DNA of 64,000 nt from an uncultured Bacteroidales bacterium. GTDB lineage: Bacteria; Bacteroidota; Bacteroidia; Bacteroidales; FEN-979. The DNA is taken from NCBI GenBank assembly GCA_903945175.1, contig CAJAUM010000051.1, positions 1 to 64,000 of the forward strand. The letters run 5' to 3'. A program made the position numbers and the translations under genes. The notes below the pieces were generated by a model, which saw only the letters and a program-made list of their open reading frames with translations, made no database searches and had not been told where the DNA came from. Below are positions 52,818 to 63,400 of the stretch, one piece after another (the first letter of the stretch is position 1; each line of letters opens with the position of its first letter).

Positions 52818-53363
52818 ATGACAACGAAGGAAGATAATGAGCTTGTTTATGAGGTGATCCATGGAAGCATTTCCTCCTTCGAAATACTGGTTGACCGGTA
52901 TCAGAAAACGATCTTTAACATAATGTTGCGCATGGTTGGTGATTTTGAAACCGCCAAAGATCTCACCCAGGATGTATTTGTAAAAGCATTCGAAAAAATG
53001 GGTGGATTTGATTTCAAGTATCGCTTTTTCAGTTGGATTTACCGCATCGCAGTAAATGAAGCAATCAACTGGAACCGGAAAAAACATCCGATGGCGAGGC
53101 TTGAAGAGGTGGATCCGATGTTGACTGTAAAGCCTGAAACCACCGGAATGGAGGTTAAAAACAAATTGCTTCACAGGGAATTGCGCAAATTGGAGGAAGA
53201 ATACAGGGTGTTGGTGTTGTTGAAATATTATTTCGGGTTATCCTATGATGAAATTACGGAAGTAACCCATGTCCCTGTTAAAAAAGTACGATCCAGATTA
53301 TTCATTGCCAGGGATCAATTGAGAAAAGGACTGATTGCAAATGGATTTTTTGAAAATGACTGA
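52818..53363 (+). CDS. ECF RNA polymerase sigma factor
   Basis: The 181-residue protein has region 2 (about 20-85; IFNIMLRMVGDFETAKDLTQDVFVKAFEKM and FFSWIYRIAVNEAINWNRKK) and region 4 (about 120-175; EYRVLVLLKYYFGLSYDEITEVTHVPVKKVRSRLF). It lacks an N-terminal extension. The stop overlaps the start of the anti-sigma gene, the usual arrangement for a sigma/anti-sigma pair. A TACCTTTC near-match to the -7 box is at about 52781, but an autoregulated promoter would not follow this consensus. Confidence 0.92.
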   Translation: MTTKEDNELVYEVIHGSISSFEILVDRYQKTIFNIMLRMVGDFETAKDLTQDVFVKAFEKMGGFDFKYRFFSWIYRIAVNEAINWNRKKHPMARLEEVDPMLTVKPETTGMEVKNKLLHRELRKLEEEYRVLVLLKYYFGLSYDEITEVTHVPVKKVRSRLFIARDQLRKGLIANGFFEND

Positions 53364-54138
53364 AAAAGATATCATAGAAAAAATTTACAGGAAGCTTGAT
53401 GGGGAGTTAAGCGCCGAGGATCAGCGCGAACTCGACAACTACCTGGCAGATCATCCTGAAGCAGCACGCTTTTCAAAAGATTGGGATTTGATAAAAGCGC
53501 AGGTCGGGCAGGAGCAGGCCAATTTTGTCGACATCGATTTAAAACAGGAAATATTAAAAAGGATCAATATGGAAGCATACAAACAACCTCCGAAAAAAGC
53601 AGAAATTTTAGTCGTCCAAAGCTTCTGGTCGCGTCCCGTGGTCAAATTCGGATTTACCTTTGTATTGGGCGTTTTCGCAGGATTTGTCCTGTTCGGTTTC
53701 TTAAAGGCTGATTTTAAAGGATCGGATAACTCAACCTCTGAAATGACAGGGACGATGTATGATTCCCGTTCCTTCGACCAGATGAAGACCGCCGATGTGT
53801 TGCAATATGAAAGCCCCCTTACAAAAGCAATCTGCAATGTGCGGTATTCAAGTAAAATTGTTGAAGTAAGGGTGGATATGTCTTCGCTTTACCCTGTTAA
53901 ATCAACCATCGAGTTCGATTATAACAATTTTACCGTGTTGAATGTCCAGAATGTCAGCGTGAATGATCAATCCACTGCCCTGGCTGCTGGCAATTTTATT
54001 CAGATTAACAATGTGGGAGATAATAAATATATTTTCCAGCTTTATAATAAAAACAGCTTACCTCATAACCTCGACTTTAAAATCTATCAGAACGATTCAC
54101 CCATTTATCAGAATTCAGTTCAGGTCAATAAAGAATAA
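53356..54138 (+). CDS. Single-pass membrane anti-sigma factor
   Basis: From ATG 53356 the protein has about 260 residues: an N-terminal cytoplasmic helical region (DIIEKIYRKLDGELSAEDQRELDNYLADHPEA) typical of anti-sigma domains, one membrane helix (about 92-115, KFGFTFVLGVFAGFVLFGFL) and a beta-rich extracytoplasmic domain (about 150-260). The zinc HxxxCxxC motif of ZAS-type anti-sigma factors is absent, so this is a non-zinc variant. The start overlaps the sigma gene by 8 bases; 53341 is an alternative start. The single helix would be a natural substrate for the PrsW protease two genes upstream. Confidence 0.85.
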   Translation: MTEKDIIEKIYRKLDGELSAEDQRELDNYLADHPEAARFSKDWDLIKAQVGQEQANFVDIDLKQEILKRINMEAYKQPPKKAEILVVQSFWSRPVVKFGFTFVLGVFAGFVLFGFLKADFKGSDNSTSEMTGTMYDSRSFDQMKTADVLQYESPLTKAICNVRYSSKIVEVRVDMSSLYPVKSTIEFDYNNFTVLNVQNVSVNDQSTALAAGNFIQINNVGDNKYIFQLYNKNSLPHNLDFKIYQNDSPIYQNSVQVNKE

Positions 54139-54158
54139 CAATATAATATACCTAAACC

Positions 54159-55385
54159 ATGAAAAAGCAAGTCAAAATTATTATTGGGGTTGTCCTCGTC
54201 ATAGCCATCCTGGTTGTGGGAATTTCATTATTCTTCCCCGCTGTTTTCAAAGACATGTCATCCGGCACCTTTGGAAAGGCTGATAAATATCATAAGAGTC
54301 AGATGACTGAGGCTGATGTAAAACTCAGGAGTGAGTTTGTTGCGGATACAGCCAAATTACAAGGCATGATCCAGGGGTTGATCTATTTCGCCCTGTTCAC
54401 CCAGGATCTCAGCCACAGCATTGATTCCTGTGTCTCTACCTTTCAGCAGCATGGCATTTGCAGTCAGGAGGGAGGATGCAATACAGTGATTGTTTTGCAG
54501 GACTATTCTGATTATATTAAGAACAACAATAAAACCCTGGGAACAACCATCAGCATGCTGACAGGCTTTTATCTAAAGGACAAATCAGACCAATCGGCTG
54601 ATGTGGAGAAAAATCTGCGCGATTTTGGAAATTATGTTAACAACCTGAACGAAAAGGACTCCATTCTGGAGTTGGCTTTGAGGAGCATGGATAATTTTAT
54701 GTTGAACAAAAAGGTACTTCAAACACGAAAAACCGAAATAGCCAGCCTGAAATCCATCCGTGACCAGCTGCTCATCAAAAGCGTTCAAATGGCCAGTTTG
54801 ATGAGTGATGCGCCATTGGGTGTCAGTCTTTGCTCATACGCCATCGGCGCCGAGCCAGGGTTGGGTCAAATTATCCAAAATCAAGGAGTCAATGCCATCC
54901 ATAACGAAGGTTCTTTGAATATCATCAAAAATTCAGGTGATTTGGGTTTCGATTTCACTGCAAATGTAATAGCCATCGGTTCTGCACAGGAGATTGGGGT
55001 ATATATCCTTCAATCCCAGCAAAGTACGTTAGGAATAGAAGAAGTAGTAGCAGCCCACATCGAGGTTGGCAGCGCCATCGTCTATAATCAACAGGAAATC
55101 CTCTTCTCGATATGTAACATGGCCGACCTTAGCAGGGTGATCCAGTCATCGGGAAGCCTGGCTGTAGCTTTGTGTTCCAACAATGAATTGAGTGTGTGTG
55201 GTTCGAGTTTCCCGTTAAGCAATCTTTACGAGGCAAAGGATAACATCGGAATCCAGTATGGTGCTATCGAATTGTTTTACGTATGTGCAAACGTTTCAAT
55301 CGGATCTGTTTACTATGGATCCGAGTTTGTAGCTTCAACTTCCGGCATCGGAAATCAGGCTATTGGGATGTTCATCGACAATTAA
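54159..55385 (+). CDS. Unknown membrane-anchored protein, 408 aa
   Basis: Residues about 6-30 form one membrane helix (IIIGVVLVIAILVVGISLFF), so the rest is outside the cytoplasm. The middle (about 40-215) is helical, with C-x-Q-E-G-G-C Cys spacing near 100. The C-terminal half (about 220-408) has short repeating hydrophobic/Gly/Asn patterns (GLGQIIQNQGVNAIHNEGSLNI, GSLAVALCSNNELSVCGS) that look like a beta-solenoid. I recognise no family. It follows the anti-sigma gene by 20 bases and is probably in the sigma operon. Confidence 0.75.
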   Translation: MKKQVKIIIGVVLVIAILVVGISLFFPAVFKDMSSGTFGKADKYHKSQMTEADVKLRSEFVADTAKLQGMIQGLIYFALFTQDLSHSIDSCVSTFQQHGICSQEGGCNTVIVLQDYSDYIKNNNKTLGTTISMLTGFYLKDKSDQSADVEKNLRDFGNYVNNLNEKDSILELALRSMDNFMLNKKVLQTRKTEIASLKSIRDQLLIKSVQMASLMSDAPLGVSLCSYAIGAEPGLGQIIQNQGVNAIHNEGSLNIIKNSGDLGFDFTANVIAIGSAQEIGVYILQSQQSTLGIEEVVAAHIEVGSAIVYNQQEILFSICNMADLSRVIQSSGSLAVALCSNNELSVCGSSFPLSNLYEAKDNIGIQYGAIELFYVCANVSIGSVYYGSEFVASTSGIGNQAIGMFIDN

Positions 55386-55474
55386 ATAAATAAAGATTTC
55401 TCAATATTTACGGGGAATCTTTGATCTTTTTTATAAATTGCAGGTGCATTACGCTGTTTTTAAAAAATGCACCC

Positions 55475-58423
55475 ATGATGAAGATCTTTCTCCGGCTGGT
55501 TTGTTTCTCCATAGCAATCACGATCCTCTACCCATTTGCTGCGTTAGCGCAGAAACGGCCAAAACTTATGAAATACCAGACTTCAAATGCGAGGCTGGTA
55601 TTTCTCAATAAGAGCACCTCTTATCTGGTTCCGCATACCGTCCGCTCCTTCGAGAATGCATTGATGTTTCATGAAGATTTTTGGGATTACGACCCTACCG
55701 GGGAGACCAACATCCTCTTTAACGATTTCTCCGATGTGGGAAATGGCGGAACCATGGTGATCCCATGGAATTACCTGAATATCGGAGTTTCCCCCTTCGA
55801 TTATACCTTCTCCGTTATTCCATCCAACGAACGTCTGCAGTGGTTGATGAACCATGAGCTGACACACCAGGTGATATGTGATAAAGGATCGAAAACCGAC
55901 CTCATTCTTCAAAAAATATTCGGAGGGAAGGTGATGCCCGATAACCGGGATCCATTGTCACTGGCCTACAGCTATTTTACAACCCCCCGTTGGTATTCTC
56001 CCCGCTGGTATCATGAAGGGATTGCAGTCTTCATGGAAACCTGGATGAGTGGTGGCATAGGCCGCGTTATGGGAGGGTATGATGAAATGGTGTTCCGGAC
56101 CATGGTAAGAGACAGCAGCTTTTTTTATAATGTTATTGGCCTTGAAACGGAAGGAACAGCGATCGATTTTCAGGTTGGAGTCAATTCCTATCTTTATGGG
56201 ACACGCTTTGTCAGTTATCTGGCCTATCATTATGGCATGGATAAACTGAAGGAGTTTTACGCACGCACCGATACCAGCCGCAGGTTTTACGCCAGCCAGT
56301 TCAAACATGTTTATGGAATCCCGATACAGAAAGAATGGAACAAGTGGATTGCATGGGAACATGAATTTCAGAAGGCGAACATGCAAAAGATTCGCCAGAA
56401 TCCTATCAGCAAATACCGGAAAATCGTCGATAAACCGCTGGGTTCCGTATCGCGTTCCTATTATGACAAAGATGCAGGCCAGATTTATATGGCGGTCAAT
56501 TATCCCGGAAAGCTTGCGCATATTGTCAGCGTTGACATCCATAGCGGAGCGATGAAAAAAATCGCCCCGGTTCCTACTCCGAGCTTGTATTATGTGACCA
56601 GCCTTGCTTACGATGATTCCACAAAAACACTGTTTGCCTCGACCCACAACAGGGACTGGCGCGGTCTTCAATCCATCGATGTAAGGAGCGGAAAAATAAA
56701 AAACCTGATCAAATTTGACCGGGCAGGAAACCTGGTTTTTAACCCGAAAGATCGTGCCATTTACGGTGTCCAAAATATGAGTGGACGATCAACCCTGATC
56801 CGGATCTTACCTCCGTACAAAAAGTGGCAGGAATTGTACACCCTTTCATTTGGGAAAGATTTTTCAGACCTTGATATATCTCCTGATGGGATGTTCTTAT
56901 CCGGTACCCTTTCTGACATCCAGGGAACACAAATCTTGGTTTTGTTCCGCATTTCCGATCTGCTTGCCGGCAAAACAGAATTCCGAAAGATCTATGAGTT
57001 TGAGGATAACCCTGCGGCCAATTTCGTCTTCTCGCCCGACGGGAAGGATCTCTATGGAACGTCATATTATACCGGGGTATCAAACATCTATCGGATATCA
57101 ATTGAAACTTCAAAACCTGAGATACTCACCAATGCCACCAGTGGGTTTTTCAGACCGCTACCCCTGTCAAAGGATTCATTGCTGCTCCTTGAATATACCC
57201 AGGATGGCATGATCCCCGGTATCATGAAGATTGATACGCTGGCCGATGTCAACGCCATCGGCTTTCTTGGGCAAAAAATATTTAACAAGTACCCTGAGGT
57301 TGAATCCTGGATGCTTCAGCCGCCTTCAAAGATCAATCTCGATTCGCTTGGTGTGGTCGAAAAACGCTATGTGGCCATCAAGGAGATGAAACTGGCCAGT
57401 GCCTATCCGATCATCCAGGGATACAAGAGTTATGTTACCGCCGGCTACCGGATGAATTTTATGGATCCCATGGGATTGAATTCATTGACGCTGAAATGGT
57501 CCTTTTCACCACAACCCAACCTCCCGCTGAAGCAAACAGTTCATTTCGCGGTTGAATACAACATCTGGAATTGGACTTTCAACGCAAATTATAATTATGC
57601 CGACTTTTACGACCTCTTCGGTCCTACCAAATTCAGCAGGGCCGGCTATTCGGTTTCGGCAAAATATTACAAATTGTTCAACCGGATGTCCCCTACAAAA
57701 ACTGACCTCTATGTAAAACTAACGGCCTATGGCGACCTGGAGACCTTGCCTTTTTACCAGAATATTGCCTCTGATTACTCTGAACTATATGTTGGAACCT
57801 TCAATTACCACAAAAGCTATCTCAGAAAATCCCTGGGTGCTATAGAACCAGAACAGGGTTATGATTGGAGTGTGTTTGCCTTTACCAGTTTTGCAAAAGA
57901 GACATTTTACCCGCAGCTCATCAACAATTTTGACGTTGGATTTCTGCTGCCAATGCGAAATACATCTTTGTGGTTCCGTACTTCGGTCGGACAAAGTTTT
58001 GGAGAATCGGACAAAACAAACTCCTATTTCTATTTCGGAGGGTTCGGAAATAACTATCTCGACTACCGGTCAGCACAACAATATCGGGAGATGAGCAGTT
58101 TTCCGGGCGTTGAAATCGATGAACTCTCGGCGCTTAACTACGGAAAATTAACGACTGAAATTGATTTTCGACCCATCCGCTTCCGTAAACTCGGACTTTT
58201 AGGTTTCTATTCAACCTACGCCCGTTTTTCACTGTTTGGCATGGGACTGTTTACCAACTTTTTCAATGATCGAACCCAGAAGAATTTTTTCTCAACAGGC
58301 GTCCAGCTGGACCTGGAACTTGTTTTGTTTACCTTGCTGAAATCGACACTGTCATTTGGATTCTCCCGGGCTTACGGACCCATGATGCCGAAAGACCAGT
58401 TTATGGTTTCATTGAAACTCTAA
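55475..58423 (+). CDS. Secreted metalloprotease-like protein with propeller and outer-membrane barrel
   Basis: The 982-residue protein has a signal peptide (1-25), a peptidase-MA-like catalytic domain with H127-E-L-T-H131 and a downstream Glu (E181 in WYHEGIAVFMET), then a TolB-like propeller (about 330-600) and a C-terminal beta-barrel (about 640-982) ending in the usual aromatic-rich strands (...QFMVSLKL). The three parts in one chain suggest an outer-membrane protease with an externally or periplasmically facing active site; the orientation is not shown. The start is ATG 55475 or 55478; the earlier frame from 55421 precedes the signal peptide. It comes after the sigma operon and may belong to it. 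Confidence 0.82.
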   Translation: MMKIFLRLVCFSIAITILYPFAALAQKRPKLMKYQTSNARLVFLNKSTSYLVPHTVRSFENALMFHEDFWDYDPTGETNILFNDFSDVGNGGTMVIPWNYLNIGVSPFDYTFSVIPSNERLQWLMNHELTHQVICDKGSKTDLILQKIFGGKVMPDNRDPLSLAYSYFTTPRWYSPRWYHEGIAVFMETWMSGGIGRVMGGYDEMVFRTMVRDSSFFYNVIGLETEGTAIDFQVGVNSYLYGTRFVSYLAYHYGMDKLKEFYARTDTSRRFYASQFKHVYGIPIQKEWNKWIAWEHEFQKANMQKIRQNPISKYRKIVDKPLGSVSRSYYDKDAGQIYMAVNYPGKLAHIVSVDIHSGAMKKIAPVPTPSLYYVTSLAYDDSTKTLFASTHNRDWRGLQSIDVRSGKIKNLIKFDRAGNLVFNPKDRAIYGVQNMSGRSTLIRILPPYKKWQELYTLSFGKDFSDLDISPDGMFLSGTLSDIQGTQILVLFRISDLLAGKTEFRKIYEFEDNPAANFVFSPDGKDLYGTSYYTGVSNIYRISIETSKPEILTNATSGFFRPLPLSKDSLLLLEYTQDGMIPGIMKIDTLADVNAIGFLGQKIFNKYPEVESWMLQPPSKINLDSLGVVEKRYVAIKEMKLASAYPIIQGYKSYVTAGYRMNFMDPMGLNSLTLKWSFSPQPNLPLKQTVHFAVEYNIWNWTFNANYNYADFYDLFGPTKFSRAGYSVSAKYYKLFNRMSPTKTDLYVKLTAYGDLETLPFYQNIASDYSELYVGTFNYHKSYLRKSLGAIEPEQGYDWSVFAFTSFAKETFYPQLINNFDVGFLLPMRNTSLWFRTSVGQSFGESDKTNSYFYFGGFGNNYLDYRSAQQYREMSSFPGVEIDELSALNYGKLTTEIDFRPIRFRKLGLLGFYSTYARFSLFGMGLFTNFFNDRTQKNFFSTGVQLDLELVLFTLLKSTLSFGFSRAYGPMMPKDQFMVSLKL

Positions 58424-58438
58424 GGATTGCTGCCGAAA

Positions 58439-59416
58439 ATGATTGAATCCATGATAGAGGTTGATTTCTTCCAGGCACTGCAAGACAGGAATCTAAATGC
58501 CATCCGGGCGATTCCTAAGTCAGACCTTCACAACCATTGCATGCTGGGAGGAAAACGCGCTGTTATTGAGAAGTTTTACGGGCGGAAATTCACCAGGTTT
58601 AAATCGGCTGATGCCGGAATTGGCGATCTGAATCATTGGATATTGAATGAATTCAGACCCTTTATTCAGCTGCCTGGCGCTTTTGAAAAATCAGTGGAGG
58701 CTGCATTTGTGCAAGCCAGGTTTGATGGGGTGAGCAGCCTGGAGATGAGCATCGATGCATCATTGGGCAGAAAATTCAATATTTCACCCGATCGTATTGT
58801 CTCCACCCTAAAACATTTTCATCAACGCGTTGCTCCTGAAATTGATTTTCAGCCGTCATTGGGATTCTCAAAAAAAATTTCTGCTGAGAAGTTAATGGCA
58901 GATTTTGAAAGCTATCTCTATTATCGCTATTTTAGAGCCGTTGATCTGTATGATGACGAACTGGCTCAGCCCATTGCAAATTTTAAAACACTGTACCGCC
59001 TGGCAAGGAAACAGGGGATGAAATGCACGGCCCATGCGGGTGAATTTGGGTCGGCTGATACTGTAAAGGAGGCGGTGGAGACACTTGAACTGGATTCTGT
59101 TCAGCATGGCATTGGAGCAACAGGTTCGCCGGCAGTGATGAAATGGCTTGCAGACCATAAAATAGTGTTAAATGTTTGTCCCACCAGCAATATCAAATTG
59201 AAACGGGTCAGGTCATATAAAGTCCATCCAATCAGGATCCTTTTTGATCATGGGGTAAGGGTGACCTTAAACACAGATGATGTGCTGATATTCGGGGATG
59301 GGGTTTCTGAACAATTTCTTAAGCTGATCAAAGCGGGTGTATTCAATGCCGGCGAACTGGAGGTAATCAGGCGAACAGGCCTTGAATTACACAATCGCAG
59401 TTGTAATTTAATATAG
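58439..59416 (+). CDS. Adenosine deaminase-family protein
   Basis: This amidohydrolase of about 325 residues has the ADA motifs: SDLHNHCMLGG (metal His pair, about H31 and H33), TAHAGEFG (His/Glu), SVQHGIG and LNTDDVLIF (catalytic Asp pair). It lacks a signal peptide and should be cytoplasmic, converting adenosine or a related purine to the deaminated form. The sequence is shorter than classical ADA and could be an adenine deaminase or MTA deaminase-like member. TTG 58427 is an alternative start. The RND operon starts 6 bases later. Confidence 0.85.
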   Translation: MIESMIEVDFFQALQDRNLNAIRAIPKSDLHNHCMLGGKRAVIEKFYGRKFTRFKSADAGIGDLNHWILNEFRPFIQLPGAFEKSVEAAFVQARFDGVSSLEMSIDASLGRKFNISPDRIVSTLKHFHQRVAPEIDFQPSLGFSKKISAEKLMADFESYLYYRYFRAVDLYDDELAQPIANFKTLYRLARKQGMKCTAHAGEFGSADTVKEAVETLELDSVQHGIGATGSPAVMKWLADHKIVLNVCPTSNIKLKRVRSYKVHPIRILFDHGVRVTLNTDDVLIFGDGVSEQFLKLIKAGVFNAGELEVIRRTGLELHNRSCNLI

Positions 59417-59421
59417 GGGAA

Positions 59422-60480
59422 ATGAAAAAAACTCGCATTATACTTGGATGTATCATCGTGGTGGCCATCCTCGCCCTTATCAAAATATTTTTTATTTCAG
59501 GCAAGCCGGAGCAGGTAAGTAAAACCCAGTCCAATCCGGCGATTCCGGTTGAATGTTATATTGTAAAAGATACGTCGGTGATTTACCAGCTTGAGACGGT
59601 CGGATCGATCAGGGCAAACGAACAGGTTGATATTGTGAGTGAAATCAACAGGAAAGTGACGTCGATTTATCTCAGGGAGGGAGCAAATGTTTCAAAGGGG
59701 CAGGTGCTGTTTAAACTGGATGATGCCGACATCACAGCCAGAATCAAAAAGTTAAGTATTGAGGAAAAGCTGGCCGAAGCAAATGAATCAAGGGAAAAGG
59801 TATTGCTTGCAAAGGGAGGGATCAGTCAGGAGCGCTATGATATCGTGTCGAACCTTCATCAAACCCTCCAGGCGGAAATTAATGTACTTAAGGTTGACCT
59901 TGACAAAACAGAAATCCGTGCTCCCTTTGCCGGGAAAATCGGATTGCGGAATGTGAGTGAAGGTACGCTGGTGAATCCAGCGCTTGTTTTGGCCAACCTG
60001 GTGGATATCAGTTTGGTGAAGATTGATTTTTCTATTCCGGAACGGTATGTCCGGGATTTGCATGTCGGATCGAAGATCCGTTTTCGCACCGACTATTTGA
60101 TTGAGGATGTCAGCGCCGTGGTCGAAGCCATTGAACCTGCCGTGGATGTCAAAACAAGAACACTCCTTGTAAGGGCCGTTGCCGGAAATGGCGATGGCAG
60201 GCTGGTCGCAGGCACCTCTGCCAGGATTTCACTCACCTTGAAAGAATTAACCAATAGCCTGTTTGTTCCAACCTCTGCCCTCATTCCATCCATCAAGGGG
60301 TACAGTGTTTTTATCAAAAAAAACGGATTGGCCGCTTCAAATATGGTCAAAACCGGGGTGCGAAACCGTGATTTTATCCAGATTCTGGATGGCTTAATGG
60401 TCGGTGATACCTTGGTTCAGACCAATTTGTTAAGAATTAAAAAGGATTCTCCCTTAAAGGTGATAAAAATAAACGAATGA
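59422..60480 (+). CDS. RND efflux periplasmic adaptor (membrane fusion protein)
   Basis: The 352-residue protein has an N-terminal membrane anchor (about 7-25), a lipoyl/barrel-sandwich domain split by a short helical hairpin (about 50-170, EIRAPFAGKIGLRNVSEGTLV) and a beta-barrel domain to about 290. It joins the inner-membrane pump to the outer-membrane channel. The stop overlaps the pump gene start by 4 bases (ATGA). Confidence 0.92.
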   Translation: MKKTRIILGCIIVVAILALIKIFFISGKPEQVSKTQSNPAIPVECYIVKDTSVIYQLETVGSIRANEQVDIVSEINRKVTSIYLREGANVSKGQVLFKLDDADITARIKKLSIEEKLAEANESREKVLLAKGGISQERYDIVSNLHQTLQAEINVLKVDLDKTEIRAPFAGKIGLRNVSEGTLVNPALVLANLVDISLVKIDFSIPERYVRDLHVGSKIRFRTDYLIEDVSAVVEAIEPAVDVKTRTLLVRAVAGNGDGRLVAGTSARISLTLKELTNSLFVPTSALIPSIKGYSVFIKKNGLAASNMVKTGVRNRDFIQILDGLMVGDTLVQTNLLRIKKDSPLKVIKINE

Positions 60481-63400
60481 GTCTCTCCTCCCTGAGTATC
60501 AAAAAACCGGTTCTGGCCATGGTGTTTACCATGCTGATACTCATTTTTGGGGCTGTCGGATTTTTCTACCTTGGAATCAGGGAATATCCGGAGATGGACC
60601 CGCCGGTGGTTACTGTAACCACAACCTATTCGGGGGCGAATCCCGAGATTATCCAGGCACAGATCACGGAACCATTGGAGGATGCCATCAACGGCATCGA
60701 AGGGATCAGGGTGTTGTCGTCGGTTTCAACAGACCAGTCAAGTCTTATTACGGTCGAATTCAACCTTGGAAAGGAGATGGAGTCGGCTGCCAATGACGTA
60801 CGTGACCGGGTTTCGAAGGCCATCCGTTTATTGCCCAAGGATGTGGACCCGCCGATCGTTGAAAAGCTCAGCGCCAATGCCAATGCCATCATTTTTATGA
60901 TTGTTCGCAGCTATGAGCGTAACATCATGGAGGTGAATGATCTGGTTGAAAACACGATTAAAGAACGCCTGCAGACAATTTCAGGGGTCGGGGACATTAA
61001 AATTTTCGGTGAAAAAAAATATTCCATGCGCCTGTGGCTCGATCCTTACAAGATGGCTGCCAATGGAATAACCTCGGTAGATATTGAACGGGCGGTCAAC
61101 CGGGAGAATATTGAACTTCCCTCCGGCCGGGTTGAAGGGGGGCTGACTGAATTAACGATACGGACCTTCGGATTGCTGCAGTCGCCAGAGCAATTCAACA
61201 ATGTAATTATTAAACAGGAGGGAGGAAACATCGTCCGAGTTTCAGATATCGGATCTGCGGAGCTCTATCCTGAGAATGACAGGTCAACCGTGCTGATGGA
61301 ACTGCTTCCGGTGATCATTATCGGGGTTGTTCCCCAAACGGGCGCCAACAACGTAGCCATAGCGAATGAATTTTACAAGCGCATGGAAAATCTCAAAAAG
61401 GAGATTCCTGCGGATTATGATGTCAGAATCGGATATGATTTTACAAAATTTGAACGGGGGGCTGTCAAAGAGGTTCAGCAAACCATTGTTCTGTCGCTCA
61501 TTCTCGTGGTCCTGATTATTTTTATTTTCCTCCGCGACTGGCGCTCCACCATCATCCCTGTGGCGGCCATTCCTGTGTCGATCATCGGCTCATTCATCAT
61601 CATGGCGGCCATGGGCCTTTCGATCAATGTGCTGACCCTGCTGGCGATTGTTTTATCCATTGGTTTGGTTTGCGATGATGCCATTGTGGTGCTTGAAAAT
61701 ATCTATACAAAGATCGATACCGGGATGCATCCCATCGAAGCTGCCTTAAAGGGGATGAAGGAGATTTTTTTTGCTGTTGTGTCAACCACCATCACACTGG
61801 CAGCGGTATTTCTGCCCATCATGTTTTTGCAAGGGCTGATCGGGCGGCTGTTCAAAGAATTCGCCATCGTCGTTGCCGGATCAGTATTGATCTCTGCATT
61901 TGTGGCGCTCACCCTCTCACCCATGATGTGTTCCAGGGTTTTGAAATCACAGCGGCACCTGAATTCAAACTGGCTGATCAACAAGACCGAACCATTCTTT
62001 CTGGCGTTAAACAGGGGTTATCGTTATTCGCTCAAGGGGTTCATGAGCCACCGGTGGGTTGTATTTCCGCTCTTTTTGGGACTTTTATTCGTTATTGTAT
62101 TGACATATAAATCATTGCATTCTGAATTGGCTCCTTTTGAAGACCGGTCGAATATCCGCATTCCGACACTTGCACCTGAAGGATCAACCTATGAATTCAT
62201 GACCAGTTATATGGCTGAAATCGATCGGTATATTGCCGATTCAATTCCTGAAATTTCAGTCTCATTTTCATGGATTTCGCCCAGCCTTGGAACGATCGAA
62301 AATCCGAATAAAGCGCAGCAGATCGTTTACCTGGTCGACCCTGAGAAGCGAACCCGCAGCCAGCACGAAATATTCAGAAAAATGTCAAAGGATTTTCAGC
62401 ATGTAACCGGGATCCGGACCTTTCCGTTTGAACCGCCAACGATTGGGGATCGTTTTTCGGGGCAACCCATTCAATATGTTCTCCAGGCGCCGGATTTGAA
62501 GAGCCTTAACGAGGTACTGCCTGGTTTTCTGGAAGAGGCGCGGAAAATTCCGGCACTTCAGTTTGTTGATGCCAATTTCAAGATTAACAAACCTGAGCTG
62601 AGGATAACCATCGACCGTGAAAAGGCGGCCCAGCTTGGTGTTTCAACACAGGAAATTGCCAGGACCATGCAACTTACCATGAGCGGACAGCGCTATGGCT
62701 ATTTCATCATGGAGGGCAAGCAATATGAGATCATTGGCCAGGTCATGCGGCAGGACCGTGACCGTCCTGATGCACTCAAGGCGCTTTATGTGCGCAATAA
62801 CAAGGGAGAGATGATTTTACTCGACAACCTGATCACCATGGAAGAATCCATCAATCCCTCCTCTATCTTTTCATTTAATCGCTATATTTCCGCGACCATT
62901 TCAGCCGGACTTGCCCAGGGCGCTACCTTGGGAGATGGGATAAAGGCGCTCGATGCCGTGTCGAAAAGGGTTTTGCCTCCCACCTTCAATACGGCCCTCG
63001 CCGGGCAATCGCGCGATTATCGCGAAAGCTCATCCAGCCTTATCTTCATTTTTCTGCTTACCATTGTGCTTATTTTTCTGATTCTGGCTGCACAGTTCGA
63101 GAGCTTTGTTGATCCGTTGATTATTCTGTTCACCGTTCCACTTGCCATAGCGGGAGCCCTCTTTTCTCTGTGGTATTTTAATCAGACCCTCAATATTTTC
63201 AGTGAAATAGGGATCATTATGCTCATTGGGCTGGTGACCAAGAACGGCATTCTGATCGTTGAATTCGCAAACCAGCGCAAGGCCACCGGCATAGATAAAA
63301 TTGAAGCAGTACAGCGCGCAGCTATCTCTCGTTTCCGGCCTATCCTGATGACCTCCTCCGCTATGATTCTTGGAATACTTCCCATCGCATTGAAACTGGG

